A stretch of DNA of 64,000 nt from Nocardioides cavernaquae (GCF_003600895.1 NZ_QYRP01000002.1:2108001-2172000), one strand, 5' to 3'; positions 1 to 10,010 are shown, counted from the first letter of the stretch. Translations and numbers: made by a program. Notes: generated by a model not told the origin, from the sequence alone.

Positions 1-196
1 TGTGCTCACGGCCGAACACCTCGGCCCGGTAGGTGACCTCGATCTGCCAGAGCCGCATGCCGGTGTCCTCGTGGCGGATCTGGAGGTCACCGGGCCGGCG
101 TCGGCCGTCCGGGGTTTCGATCCACTCCATGACCGGCGTGACGATCCCGGTCGCGGTCATCTTCTGGCGCTCGCTGTCGACGTAGTACGTGCTCAT
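1..196 (-). CDS. Small hypothetical protein, 3' part outside the window
   Basis: The gene runs off the left edge, so only the N-terminal 65 residues are visible, beginning MSTYYVDSERQK. The ATG at 196 is chosen because AAGGAG lies just upstream on the minus strand. The visible part has no membrane segment or signal peptide and no catalytic motif I recognise. It is transcribed divergently from the XRE regulator at 334, with which it shares a 137-base promoter region. Small proteins beginning in this style accompany replication and transfer genes on actinobacterial integrative elements; that link is recalled, not shown here. Confidence 0.6.
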   Translation of the reverse strand, partial: MSTYYVDSERQKMTATGIVTPVMEWIETPDGRRRPGDLQIRHEDTGMRLWQIEVTYRAEVFGREH

Positions 197-241
197 GACG
201 GTTCTCCTTGGTGAGTTGCTTGCCCCCGGAGGGGTGGTCGT

Positions 242-302
242 GTTCGACTCGCTTTCGACGCTAAGGACAGTTCGACTCGGGAACCCGGAATCTTTTTCCG
301 GG
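242..302. promoter_or_regulatory. Divergent promoter region with direct repeat and hairpin
   Basis: GTTCGACTCG occurs at 242-251 and again at 270-279, 28 bases apart. CCCGGAA (284-290) pairs with TTCCGGG (296-302) around TCTTT. These lie between the divergent small gene and the XRE gene, the expected place for an operator of the XRE protein. The binding role is inferred. Confidence 0.4.
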
Positions 303-333
303 GTCTGTCGGAAGGCGGTGCGACGCTCAAGTC

Positions 334-1557
334 ATGCGAGGAATGACGGCAGAGCTCACGGTTGGCGAGCGCATCGCCTGGTATCGGCAGCGCCGCGGCT
401 TCTCCCAGGAGGTGCTCGCTGGCTTCGTTGGGCGCACCGCCGACTGGCTCGGGAAGGTCGAGAACGGGCGGATTGAACTCGACCGTGTCTCCGTCCTGCG
501 CCACATCGCTCGCGCACTCGACGTGACGCTGGGTGACCTACTCTCCGAGCCGTCACTGATGGAGTGGACGCCCGACAGCGGCCAGGAGACCGTGCCTGCG
601 CTCAGGGCAGTGCTCATGGACTATCGGCAGGTCAGCGGCCTTGGTCAGAAGCCGATCAATGACGAGCCCGTCGCGCTCGACGTACTACGCGAGGACCTGG
701 ACGACGTCTGGTCGGCTTACCAGGAGTCGCGATTTGGCTACGTCACGAACCGGCTGGTCGGGCTGATTCCCACCATGAAGGACGCAGCCAGCCTGTACGA
801 CGGTGACGATCGCCGTGTGGCGTCCGGTCGACTGGCGCTGACATACCAGGTCGCCGCCAGCGTGCTCACCAAGCTCGGAGAGGCTGACCTCGCGTGGGGT
901 GCCAGTGACCGGGGCATCAGGGAGGCGCAGGCCAGCCAGAACCCGGTGATCGTCGGATCCCTGCTCCGCTCGGTCGCACATTCGCTGCTGTCGACTGGCG
1001 CGTTCGCCGAAGCATCGAACCTTGTCCAGGACACCGCCGACTACCTCGAGCCCCACCTCAAGAGGGGCGGATCCTCGCTGGTGTCCGTCTACGGAACGGC
1101 GCTACTCGTCGGAGCGATGGCGGCGGCGCGCAACGAGGACCGCAGCGGATCCCGCGACTTCCTCGACGAGGCAGACCGAGCCGCGCGCCGGCTGGGCGGC
1201 GACCACAACCGCCTGTGGACTGCGTTCGGGCCCACGAATGTCTCGATCCACCGCGTATCCACGGCGATGGAGTTGGGCGACGTGCAGATCGCCGTCGATC
1301 TTGGACCCGACCTGGACACCTCAGCCGTGCCCACAGAGCGCCGTGTTCGCCACTCGCTCGAGGTGGCGCGGGCGCTGAGTACGACGAACAAGCGCGAGCT
1401 CGCACTTGCGGCGATCCTCGATGCGGAGCGGATCGCGCCCGAGCAGGTGCGCTATCACTACCTCAGCAGGCACCTGGTGCAGATGTGGGTCCGGACTCAG
1501 AAGGGCAAGCCGAGCCACCAGCTCGCGGGACTCGCCCAGCGACTCAACGTCGCTTGA
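334..1557 (+). CDS. XRE-family helix-turn-helix regulator with helical C-terminal domain
   Basis: This is a 407-residue cytoplasmic DNA-binding protein. Residues about 10-65 form a typical XRE helix-turn-helix (VGERIAWYRQRRGFSQ and the recognition segment WLGKVENG). The remaining ~340 residues are alpha-helical and TPR-like, as in large actinobacterial XRE regulators that sense a partner or peptide. An ATG at 343 is an alternative start, and neither start has a strong ribosome site. It lies 24 bases upstream of a NUDIX gene. Such XRE/NUDIX pairs are common on actinobacterial integrative elements (pSAM2 Pif is a NUDIX protein), so it may control an element or an adjacent defence gene. The regulator class is clear; its target is unknown. 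Confidence 0.85.
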   Translation: MRGMTAELTVGERIAWYRQRRGFSQEVLAGFVGRTADWLGKVENGRIELDRVSVLRHIARALDVTLGDLLSEPSLMEWTPDSGQETVPALRAVLMDYRQVSGLGQKPINDEPVALDVLREDLDDVWSAYQESRFGYVTNRLVGLIPTMKDAASLYDGDDRRVASGRLALTYQVAASVLTKLGEADLAWGASDRGIREAQASQNPVIVGSLLRSVAHSLLSTGAFAEASNLVQDTADYLEPHLKRGGSSLVSVYGTALLVGAMAAARNEDRSGSRDFLDEADRAARRLGGDHNRLWTAFGPTNVSIHRVSTAMELGDVQIAVDLGPDLDTSAVPTERRVRHSLEVARALSTTNKRELALAAILDAERIAPEQVRYHYLSRHLVQMWVRTQKGKPSHQLAGLAQRLNVA

Positions 1558-1581
1558 CCTGGTTCCCCTTAGGGTCTTCGC

Positions 1582-2049
1582 ATGACTGACGGCCTGCCTT
1601 TGAGTGCTCGTCCCCGCGTAGCCTCCGGCGCACTCTTCGTCAACGACGTCGGCCACGTGCTTCTCGTGAAGCCGACCTATAAGGACGGCTGGGACATCCC
1701 GGGTGGCTACGTGGAGCCGGGGGAGACCCCGATCGAGGCATGCGAGCGCGAGATCCGCGAGGAGCTCGGGTTGGAGGTTCACGTTGGCAATCTCCTGGTA
1801 TCCGACTGGGCTCCCTCAGAGCGCGAGGGCGACAAGCTTCTGTTCGTGTTCGCTGGCGGACGACTGTCGGTAGAGGAACTAGATGCCATTGAGCTTCAGC
1901 GGGAGGAGCTCGAGTTCTGGGAGTTTCACGCCATTTCGCGTTTTTCCGAATTGATGCCCGACCGCCTCGCGCGACGCTTGATCGCGGCAGTCGATGCACT
2001 GGCTTCGAATACGACCGCTTACCTTGAGCACGGCCTGCTCCGTACGTAG
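1582..2049 (+). CDS. NUDIX hydrolase
   Basis: This 155-residue protein carries a full NUDIX box at residues 42-64: G42, E48 and the core REIREELG, matching Gx5Ex7REUxEExGU. NUDIX enzymes hydrolyse nucleoside diphosphates linked to another moiety, using Mg held by the box glutamates. The substrate cannot be read from sequence. It follows the XRE regulator by 24 bases, probably in one transcript. The pairing resembles the regulator/Pif neighbourhood of pSAM2-type elements, where the NUDIX protein limits redundant transfer. That function is a hypothesis here. Confidence 0.88.
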   Translation: MTDGLPLSARPRVASGALFVNDVGHVLLVKPTYKDGWDIPGGYVEPGETPIEACEREIREELGLEVHVGNLLVSDWAPSEREGDKLLFVFAGGRLSVEELDAIELQREELEFWEFHAISRFSELMPDRLARRLIAAVDALASNTTAYLEHGLLRT

Positions 2050-2296
2050 GCAACGAATCAGCGCGTCAGTCGCCTTGGGGATCGTTCGTCAGGTTTGACA
2101 TTGTTACAAACACTGGCGCGACACCTTCTATCCAATGGCTCGGCGGGTGCGCCATTTACGGATTTTGGAAACAATCCCTTTTCTCCTATTGGAGACGCCG
2201 GCTTTCGGTTGCGGCTTCGTTCGAGTTCCGACACGCTCTTGCGCACCACAACAAGTCGACGCGCTCGGGACGTGTCGGATCCAACGGGGGTCTCGC

Positions 2297-5200
2297 ATGT
2301 TTGGTCGTTGCTCGGGTGTGCTGCGCGTCATTTCGCCGGCGTTGTCGACTGCCCTGATCGTGGCTGCGTGCCAGGTCGTCGCTGCATCTGAGAGCCCCGC
2401 GGTGGCCGCTTCGAAACCAGCCGTCGTGGCTGACAGGCCGGATGCAATCTCGGCGATGTCGACCGCCCGGGCGCAGAAGAAGCGGGTGGAATCGCTTACC
2501 GACCGCACCCCCTCCACGGCGACCTTCGCGAACCCCGATGGCACCTGGACCACAGAGGCCTACTCCGGCGTCGTTCGCTCCCGAGGGGACGAGGACAAGT
2601 GGGTCGCGGTCGACCCGACGATCGACTCCGCGGGCAAGGGCTTTGCCCCGAAGGCTGTCCCGTACGACGCGGTGTTCTCCGAAGGTGGCGACAAGACGCT
2701 CGCCACGCTGAACGGCGCCAACGGCAAGGCGGCGCTGACGCTTGAGTGGCCCACCACGTTGCCGCAGTCGACGCCGAAGGACGACAAGCTGACGTTCGAG
2801 GACGCAGCCGGTACCGGGGACCTGGTCCTGACCTCAATGCCGGATGGCTTCAACTTCTCCGTCGTCCTGGACGAGGCCCCGGCCGCCGATGCGACCCCGA
2901 TCGAGTACCGCGTTCCGCTGCACCTGGCCGAGGGCCGCTTCGTGCCGGCCAAGGATGGCTCATTCGAGGTCCGCAAGGACGGCAAGACCCTCGCCACGAT
3001 GACCGCACCGGTGATGTGGGACTCCGCCGAGAAGACCGACCGCCAGCCGGTCGATGCCACGCTCGAAGGCACCGGCGCTGACCGGACCCTTGTGCTCCGA
3101 CCGGATATGAAATACCTCACCGACCCGGCGCGCGTCTATCCACTGACCGTGGACCCGACCCTGCTGATCACCACCATCGGCGACACCTACGTCCAGTCCG
3201 CCGGCGACACCTCCACCCAGCCGCTGTCTGCTGAGCTGCGGGTCGGATCAATCGACGCCGGTGCAACGATCGCCCGCTCGTATGCCGTCTTCGACATCGC
3301 ATCCCTGACGTCCAAGCCGGGCGCGATCGTGTCCTCAGCGACGATGAGCTACTCAAACTTCGTGACCGGGGCCTGCGCCGGCACGGCGACCCGGATCTCG
3401 CAGGTCACCGCCTCCTGGGCCATCGGCAACCTCACCTGGGCCACCCAGCCCACGACAACGTCGACTGGATCGACCACCTCGACCCAGTCCTTCGGAACGA
3501 CAGGATGCGCCACCGAGGGCACGGTCTCGTTCGACGCCAAGACCATAGTTCAGGCCTGGCAGGGCGGCGCCGCCAACTACGGCGTCCAGGTCAAGGCTGA
3601 CAACGAGACGGCCGCCTCGGGTTGGCGGAAGTTTCGGTCGCTGGAGAACGGCGACTCGGCCAAGGCCCCGAAGCTCTCCATCACCTACAACACCCCTCCG
3701 GCGGTCCCGGACTACACGATGGTGACGCCGGCCGGCTCGGTCGGCTCGACCTACAAGACCAGGTCGACCACGCCGACGTTCTCCACCACCCCGGCCGACG
3801 CTGATGGCGGCAATGTCACTGCGGAGCTCCGCATCCGGCAGGGCTCGACGGTGGTGCAGTCCTGGACGTCCGGGTCGGTGCTCGCGGGCACGCAGGTCTC
3901 CCGCACGTTGACCACTGCACTGGCGGCAGGTTCCTACACCGCCTCCTGGCGGGTCTCGGATGGCATCGCGACCTCGGCATGGTCGACCGATCAGGCTTTC
4001 GATGTCGACCTGACCCCACCAACGGCGCCGGCGATGTCGTGCCCGAACTACGCCAACGGCTCCTGGCAGACCACTCGACCGGCGCCGACTACGACCTGCA
4101 CGATCACCGTCTCGTCCGACACGCAGTGGATCTTGATCAATGACGGCCACGAGTGGGTCACGGTCCCGCCGACGGCGAACAACCAGACCACGCTCCCGCT
4201 CGATGTCGCGATCGATTCCACGTTCGTGTTCGGTCTGTATGCCTACGACGCGGCCATGAACGTCTCCGCGTCCTCCTACACCTTCGGTGTCGGTGATGGC
4301 GGCTTCACGACCCCCACACCGGGCGCGGCGTTTGCCGGTCAACTTCAGGTCAATGCAGGTAGCCCCGCCGGTATCGGCACCGCCGTTTTGAAGTGGCGCG
4401 CTGCAGGAACAAGCACCTGGACCACTGCGACCCAGGTGAAGAAGGCCGGCACGACATGGAACGGATCTGTCGACACGAACGGCGCCATCACCCGCACCGG
4501 TGACCTGGTCTGGGACGCCGAAGCCGAAACGGGACTCTCGGCCCCGGCGAACCTCGAGATCCAAGCTTGCTTCACCTTCCCGCCAGCAGCCCAGACCTGC
4601 GGCAAAGCCCGTCCGGTGACGCTGGTCGCGCATGCCTTCGGCCGCATGTTCCCCACCGCGACCGTCGGCCCCGCTGAGGTCGCGCTTCTGACGGGTGAAT
4701 ACCAGCACTCCGAGACCGACGTATCGGTGCCCGGTTACCGCACCGACCTCTCGGTGGCCCGTACCTTCCAGTCTCTCGGCGCCGGCGCACGCACCCCGGC
4801 TGAGTCGGTCTTCGGGCCCGGCTGGGTAGCGAACCTGCACGGTCCGCAGTTTGGGTTCGCAGGCGCTCAGGTCGTCGACTCCACCGCGGCCGACGGCACG
4901 ATCACGCTGCTTGACACTGAGGGCTCATCGTCGGTGTACAAGCTCGGCGGACCGGCCGCGCAAGCCGTCGGCGTCTATCTGGGTCAGGGCGAGACCGCAG
5001 CCGACAACGACAAGCTCGAACTCAAGACCGGAACACCGAAGACCCTCACCCTGACCGAAGAAGACGGCACCGTCACCACCTGGACCCACGCCGGGGGTAC
5101 CGCCTGGAAGGCGTCCGGGGTCAAGGAGCCCTCAACGGCACCGTCAGTGACGTACGGCTACACCGGCCCGAGCAGCGAGTACGTCTCCGGAATCTACTCC

Positions 5201-8200
5201 GGACCGCCCGGCGTCACCTGCAACGCCACCACCCAGGCCCGGGGTTGCCGCGCCTTGGTGCTGACCTACACCGGCACCGGCACGTCCACCCGCCTCGCGC
5301 AGGTCGACCTCAAGATCTGGGACCCGAAGCCCGGTATCGACGGCGCCCCGACCGCTGCCGCAGCGATGGTCACTGTCCCGGTGGCGAAGTACTCCTACGA
5401 CGCCAACAACCGCCTCGCCTCGGTCTGGGACCCGCGGCTGGACTACAACGCAGGCGCCAACCACGTCGCCACCAGCTACGGCTACACAACGATCGCAGGC
5501 CGAACCCACCTCGCCTCGCTCACCCCGCCCGGCGAGAAGACCTGGACCTTCACCCTCAACGCCACCACCGGCAAGTTCGAAGGCGCCACCCGCGCCCAAG
5601 ACGCCGCCGTGGGCGGCACCGCCACCTGGGCGGTCAAGTACGACCTCGCGATTTCGGGGTCCGGGCTCCCCGACCTCACTGGCGACACCAGCAAGGCCTG
5701 GGGCCAGAAGACCATCCCCGCCGCCGGGGCTGCCGTCTTCGGGCCCGACGCCCCCGGCACCACGGACTACACCTACGCCGACCTGACCTACTTCACCGCC
5801 GACGGCAAGGTCACCAACACCGCCTCCTACGGTGCAGGGGCCTGGTTGATCGACACGGTCGAGTACGACTCGAACGGCAACCAGACCTGGTCGCTGGACG
5901 CGGCAGCTCGTGCGAGCGGCCTCGCGACCGGCTCGACCGCGAACCAGATCCGCTACTACAACGGCTCCGTCAACGTCTACTCGGCTGACGGCACGCGCCT
6001 GGAACAGTCGTATTCACCGATCGACTGGGTCGTCCGCAACGACCGCAGCTCACTGTGGGGCCGCCAGCGCGTCGACTACCTGTATGACGACGAAGCCACC
6101 GCCGCTGAGATGCCCGGCAAGCCTGCCACGTGGACGCCTGCCGACACCCCACGGCACAACGTCGTCATCAAGACCACGAGCTCGGTGGCTGACATGGCCA
6201 ACGCAACGGCGGATGCTGAAGTTACCTGGAACCGGTATCAGCCGGTCGTCGCTGGTGATGGCGATGGCTGGATCCTGGGCCAGCCCACTCGTGTCTCGAC
6301 CTCGCTGGGTGGGGGATGGTCCACCACGCTGATCCGCTTCACCCCCGAGGCCAAGGTAGTCGAGACCCGTACCCCGCAAGGTGTCGCCGCCCTCGACGGG
6401 GCCGGTTCAGATGCGCGGTCCCGAATCGTTCGCTACTACACCGCCGACGGCTCCAGCCCTCTCGCCGCGTGCCGCAACAAGCCCGAATGGGTCGACGCCG
6501 TCTGCTCGGTGGGCCCAGCGGGCGGCAGCGCGCCGACGACCACGTCGGAAGGTTTCGACTACATCGGCGGTCCGACCCGGTCGGTCGAAACTGCCGGCAC
6601 CACCCAGCGGATCTCTGTCACCACACGGGACAGTGCAGGTCGTGCGACCAAGGACGCAGTGACGTCGGTCAACGCCCCGGCCGGTCAGGTCGCGGTTCCC
6701 GACAAGACGTACGGCTACGAACAGACCACCGGCGCTCTGAATGCCACGACCGGAAACGGCCAGACGGCCGCCACCACCGTCGACACCTGGGGTCGGACCC
6801 TCACCCAGACCGACGGCAGCGGCAATACGGGAACCTCGACCTACAACGCGGCCGGGAACCTCGCGACGTTCAACGACGGCAAGGGCACCTACACGTATAC
6901 GTACGACGGCGCCGACGCGAACGGCAAGACCGAACGACGCGGCCTGCTCACCAAGCTCGACGTCGGCCTCTCAACCGGCCCGGACCTCTTCACGGCTGCG
7001 ACCGACGCGGACGGGAACCTGACCAAGGTCGTGTACCCGAACGGGGTCGTGCGGACCAGCACCTTCACCAATGCCGGCGCCGAGTTCACCCGGACGTACG
7101 AGAACGCCGCGGGTGCCGATCTGGTCGGCTGGACCATGTACCGCGACGTCGACGGCCGGGTTCGTCTGGACGTCAATACCCTCGGGTACCAGTGGTACGA
7201 CTACGACCAGCGTGGCCGCCTGACGAAGGTCGAAGACGGCTTCTGGAATCTGTGCACCACCCGCATCTACGGCTTCAGTCTCGACTCCAACAGGAACACG
7301 CTGACCTCCTACGCGCCCGGCGCGGGCGGAGCCTGCCAGACGACCACCCCGAGCTCGACCGTGAACGGAACGTTCGACGGCGACGACAAGAAGACCGACA
7401 CCGGCTACGTCTACGACACCCTTGGGCGGACCACAACCCTGCCGGGCGCGGACACGGTCGATCCAGCCAACGGCAACCTAACCGCGACGTACTACGCCAA
7501 CGACCTCGTCGCCTCCCTAACCCGGCCCAACGCCGCCGGCGGCGCCCAAGGCCAGACCTGGGGCCTGGACGCGAACGGGCGCCTCGCCACCATGTCGTCC
7601 ACCACCGCTGGGGTGGAGCTCCGAAAGACGACCAACCACTACGCCGGCGGGTCGGACTCCCCGGCCTGGCAGTCAACTGACACCCGACCCGACGCAGTGA
7701 CCGCGTGGACGAACAAGTGGACCCGCAACGTCACCGGCATCGACGGCGGGCTCGCGCTCTTGGCCAACTCCACCGGCGGCGACAAGATCCAGCTCGCCAA
7801 CCCCCACGGTGACGTCACAGCCACCATGGCCAACACCGTCGGCGCAGCAAGCCTGGAGACCTACTCCGAAACGACCGAGTACGGCCTCTACCGGCCCCAG
7901 GCGCCTGCAGCTGGTGGGCAGTACGGATGGCTCGGCTCCAAGCTCCGCTCCGGTGACGCCCTCGCCGGGCTCACCCTCATGGGCGTCCGCCTCTACAACC
8001 CCGCCACGGGACGATTCCTTACCCGTGATCCGGTCTACGGCGGCAACGACAACGCATACGTGTACCCCGCGGATCCGATCAACGCGTTCGATCTTGACGG
8101 ATTGTCGTTCTGGTCGAAGGTGAAGTCCGCGACGAAGTCCACGGTTAAGTTCGTCTCGAAGCACAAGGTCGACATCGCCCTAACCGCGGTCAGCTTCATT

Positions 8201-8971
8201 CCAGCAGGCGCAGCCGCTCGCGGCGCGTATATGGCCTACAAGGGTGTCCGGGCTGTCCAGGCCGCCCGCAAGACCAGTACTCTCGCCAAGGCGGCAAAAA
8301 GCGCCTGCAGCTTCAACTCCTTCGACCATGACACGCCCGTCCTCATGGCCGACGGCACGCTCAAACCGATTAGCGAGGTGGAACTCGGCGACTCCGTTTG
8401 GGCGGCCGATCCTGCGACCGGCGAGGAAGGCCCACGTGTCGTTGTCGACCTGATCCGCCACGCCGGCATCCACACCATGGTCGCCATCAGGCTCGCCGAC
8501 GGCACGATGATCGACGCCACCGACGGACACCCCTTCTGGGTCGAAGGACGCGCCCCGCCGGGCGAAGCCGGTGTGAGTGGAGCCTGGGTCAATGCGATCG
8601 ACCTTGCCATCGGCGACTGGCTTCTTGATGCGGACGGGCAGGCTGTCCAGATCGAAGGGCTCGCCGTTTCGATCAACGATCTCACGGCCTACAACCTGAC
8701 AGTTGCGGACCTTCACACGTACCACGTCGGCACTGACTCGATCCTCGTGCACAACCACAAGTGCGAGCCGGGCGGGCTCACTAGACTCAGCAAGAGCTTC
8801 GCGAAGCAGCTGACGAAGCGCCACGGCACCGACCCCGAGGCGTTCAAGGCCGAGTACGTCGGGGCGCGCAACGGCGGGCGGTTCGACCTTGCCAAGTGTT
8901 CGTGCACGCGAATCAACCTCATTAGCAAGAACGGTCGGGTCAACATCCCAACGTGGATGAAGGCCGACTAG
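2297..8971 (+). CDS. Secreted RHS/YD-repeat polymorphic toxin with HINT domain
   Basis: This is a 2,224-residue protein. The ATG at 2297 is preferred over an in-frame ATG at 2135 because it is followed at once by a signal-peptide-like stretch and preceded by CGGGGG. In order: secretion signal (~1-36), a DNRLRE/CBM-like beta domain (~288-465), Ig-like segments (~470-670), an RHS N-terminal domain (~790 onward), YD repeats, the RHS core end with RLYNPATGRFLTRDP and DPINAFDLDG (~1883-1937), and a HINT autoprocessing domain from C2004 (DHDTPVLMADG) to N2153 (ILVHN). The last ~71 residues form a small toxin-like tip containing LTRLSKSF, HGTDPEAFK and GRFDLAK. This tip loosely resembles the short 'toxin type 33' family. 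The HINT domain would cut after N2153 and release the tip. An immunity-like gene overlaps the stop codon by one base. Confidence 0.9.
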   Translation: MFGRCSGVLRVISPALSTALIVAACQVVAASESPAVAASKPAVVADRPDAISAMSTARAQKKRVESLTDRTPSTATFANPDGTWTTEAYSGVVRSRGDEDKWVAVDPTIDSAGKGFAPKAVPYDAVFSEGGDKTLATLNGANGKAALTLEWPTTLPQSTPKDDKLTFEDAAGTGDLVLTSMPDGFNFSVVLDEAPAADATPIEYRVPLHLAEGRFVPAKDGSFEVRKDGKTLATMTAPVMWDSAEKTDRQPVDATLEGTGADRTLVLRPDMKYLTDPARVYPLTVDPTLLITTIGDTYVQSAGDTSTQPLSAELRVGSIDAGATIARSYAVFDIASLTSKPGAIVSSATMSYSNFVTGACAGTATRISQVTASWAIGNLTWATQPTTTSTGSTTSTQSFGTTGCATEGTVSFDAKTIVQAWQGGAANYGVQVKADNETAASGWRKFRSLENGDSAKAPKLSITYNTPPAVPDYTMVTPAGSVGSTYKTRSTTPTFSTTPADADGGNVTAELRIRQGSTVVQSWTSGSVLAGTQVSRTLTTALAAGSYTASWRVSDGIATSAWSTDQAFDVDLTPPTAPAMSCPNYANGSWQTTRPAPTTTCTITVSSDTQWILINDGHEWVTVPPTANNQTTLPLDVAIDSTFVFGLYAYDAAMNVSASSYTFGVGDGGFTTPTPGAAFAGQLQVNAGSPAGIGTAVLKWRAAGTSTWTTATQVKKAGTTWNGSVDTNGAITRTGDLVWDAEAETGLSAPANLEIQACFTFPPAAQTCGKARPVTLVAHAFGRMFPTATVGPAEVALLTGEYQHSETDVSVPGYRTDLSVARTFQSLGAGARTPAESVFGPGWVANLHGPQFGFAGAQVVDSTAADGTITLLDTEGSSSVYKLGGPAAQAVGVYLGQGETAADNDKLELKTGTPKTLTLTEEDGTVTTWTHAGGTAWKASGVKEPSTAPSVTYGYTGPSSEYVSGIYSGPPGVTCNATTQARGCRALVLTYTGTGTSTRLAQVDLKIWDPKPGIDGAPTAAAAMVTVPVAKYSYDANNRLASVWDPRLDYNAGANHVATSYGYTTIAGRTHLASLTPPGEKTWTFTLNATTGKFEGATRAQDAAVGGTATWAVKYDLAISGSGLPDLTGDTSKAWGQKTIPAAGAAVFGPDAPGTTDYTYADLTYFTADGKVTNTASYGAGAWLIDTVEYDSNGNQTWSLDAAARASGLATGSTANQIRYYNGSVNVYSADGTRLEQSYSPIDWVVRNDRSSLWGRQRVDYLYDDEATAAEMPGKPATWTPADTPRHNVVIKTTSSVADMANATADAEVTWNRYQPVVAGDGDGWILGQPTRVSTSLGGGWSTTLIRFTPEAKVVETRTPQGVAALDGAGSDARSRIVRYYTADGSSPLAACRNKPEWVDAVCSVGPAGGSAPTTTSEGFDYIGGPTRSVETAGTTQRISVTTRDSAGRATKDAVTSVNAPAGQVAVPDKTYGYEQTTGALNATTGNGQTAATTVDTWGRTLTQTDGSGNTGTSTYNAAGNLATFNDGKGTYTYTYDGADANGKTERRGLLTKLDVGLSTGPDLFTAATDADGNLTKVVYPNGVVRTSTFTNAGAEFTRTYENAAGADLVGWTMYRDVDGRVRLDVNTLGYQWYDYDQRGRLTKVEDGFWNLCTTRIYGFSLDSNRNTLTSYAPGAGGACQTTTPSSTVNGTFDGDDKKTDTGYVYDTLGRTTTLPGADTVDPANGNLTATYYANDLVASLTRPNAAGGAQGQTWGLDANGRLATMSSTTAGVELRKTTNHYAGGSDSPAWQSTDTRPDAVTAWTNKWTRNVTGIDGGLALLANSTGGDKIQLANPHGDVTATMANTVGAASLETYSETTEYGLYRPQAPAAGGQYGWLGSKLRSGDALAGLTLMGVRLYNPATGRFLTRDPVYGGNDNAYVYPADPINAFDLDGLSFWSKVKSATKSTVKFVSKHKVDIALTAVSFIPAGAAARGAYMAYKGVRAVQAARKTSTLAKAAKSACSFNSFDHDTPVLMADGTLKPISEVELGDSVWAADPATGEEGPRVVVDLIRHAGIHTMVAIRLADGTMIDATDGHPFWVEGRAPPGEAGVSGAWVNAIDLAIGDWLLDADGQAVQIEGLAVSINDLTAYNLTVADLHTYHVGTDSILVHNHKCEPGGLTRLSKSFAKQLTKRHGTDPEAFKAEYVGARNGGRFDLAKCSCTRINLISKNGRVNIPTWMKAD

Positions 8972-9399
8972 TGGCCGTCTTCAGAGCGCAGCTCGCCATC
9001 GAGAGCACCTCACTATCGCTCCAAGAGCTCACGACCGCATTGGGGCGTGAACCAGACGAGGGAGTCGATATCGGTGCAGAAACGTCCCATCGTCCTGGGT
9101 TTGCCCGCGCATGGTCGACATGGACGCGATACCTCCGCTGGGAGGATGCCATGCACCCTGGAACAGAGGGCCTGTCCCAAGCAGTAGAGGGGCTCGGCGA
9201 TGAGGTGGCCACTCGTGTAGCCACATTGGTCGAGCTCGGCTGCGAGGCGGTCGTGACCGCAGTGCAGGAGCTGGACCCCGCCGATTCGGTCACCACAGGT
9301 CTTCACCTGTCGAGCGGTGCGCTTCGCTGGCTCGCACTGGCTCGTGCTGAGCTCGACATCGACCAGTACGTCCTCGAATTGGGCGAGGGCGAGGGATGA
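8971..9399 (+). CDS. Probable cognate immunity protein, DUF4279-like
   Basis: This 142-residue acidic, soluble protein has no signal peptide. The GTG at 8971 shares its first base with the TAG of the RHS toxin gene, and GAAGG lies seven bases upstream, so the two are translationally coupled. An in-frame GTG at 8953 is possible. The N-terminal pattern AQLAIESTSLSLQELTTALG, then a glycine-rich turn and RAWSTWTRYL, resembles DUF4279, a family often encoded behind polymorphic toxins. Its expected role is to bind and neutralise the released C-terminal tip in the cytoplasm of the producer. The family call is from memory of the pattern; the immunity role rests mainly on position. Confidence 0.7.
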   Translation: MAVFRAQLAIESTSLSLQELTTALGREPDEGVDIGAETSHRPGFARAWSTWTRYLRWEDAMHPGTEGLSQAVEGLGDEVATRVATLVELGCEAVVTAVQELDPADSVTTGLHLSSGALRWLALARAELDIDQYVLELGEGEG

Positions 9400-9912
9400 T
9401 CCAACGGGACCGGCGGGCGCCCAACCGTGCGGCCGTGCCGCGACCAGTTCCTCGTCGGGCGCAGAGTCCGTCAGGATCTTTGTGTAAGTGCCACCGCGTC
9501 ATGCCGGGAATCGAGTCCGATGTGGAAGGAACATCACGTCCTGGAGTCCTACTTCGGAGCAATCGCTTGGGCCCGATCGTTTGCTTGAGCGGGCGGTGTC
9601 AGCCACTTTCCCTGCCGCATTGACCTCTTAGAACCATCAAGGCCGGCTTCGCCGGCTGGGCCGACTGCGGGCGGCGCTGGCGCGCCGTCCTCGGCGACCC
9701 CTACCTCTCTCGCGCCGCAGGACCTGAGGCACGTGGCTGGAGAAGGGGACGGCGTCGTCCTGGCTTCGCGGCAGCTCGTCGTCCAGCGACTCAGCCACCA
9801 GCTCGAGGTCGAAACGGTGCCCACTCGCCGAAGGTTTGGCCGGGCCGCCCGGCCAACGTGAGAGGTGGGCGCCCCATCGCCCTGGGCACACATTGGGTAC
9901 ACATGCCAACGA

Positions 9913-9972
9913 AAAACGGCGGTTGACGCCGCGAAGCGCTGGAAGGCGTTTCCACAGGTCAACCGCCGTTTT
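9913..9972. repeat. 15-bp inverted repeat with 30-base loop
   Basis: AAAACGGCGGTTGAC at 9913-9927 is the exact reverse complement of 9958-9972. The loop contains a second hairpin (TGGAA...TTCCA). The A-run and T-run at the outer ends would give a U-tract in either direction. It could be a bidirectional terminator or the relic of a mobile element end. No gene ends close by. Confidence 0.6.
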
Positions 9973-10010
9973 CGGCAGGTGTTGCTAGGTGGTGCAAAAC
10001 CCCGACATCA

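Noticed and set aside
2095..2134. TTGACA-like -35 upstream of the RHS gene
   Set aside because: No acceptable -10 lies 16-19 bases downstream; the next TATCCA is 28 bases away.
9396..9623. A 75-residue frame overlapping the immunity gene stop
   Set aside because: Codon use is unlike the neighbours, with weak third-position G+C and no recognised motif; the start overlap alone is not enough.
9637..9909. A 90-residue minus-strand frame containing RFDLELVAESLDDEL
   Set aside because: It was considered as a recombinase or toxin remnant, but no family feature or start site supports it.
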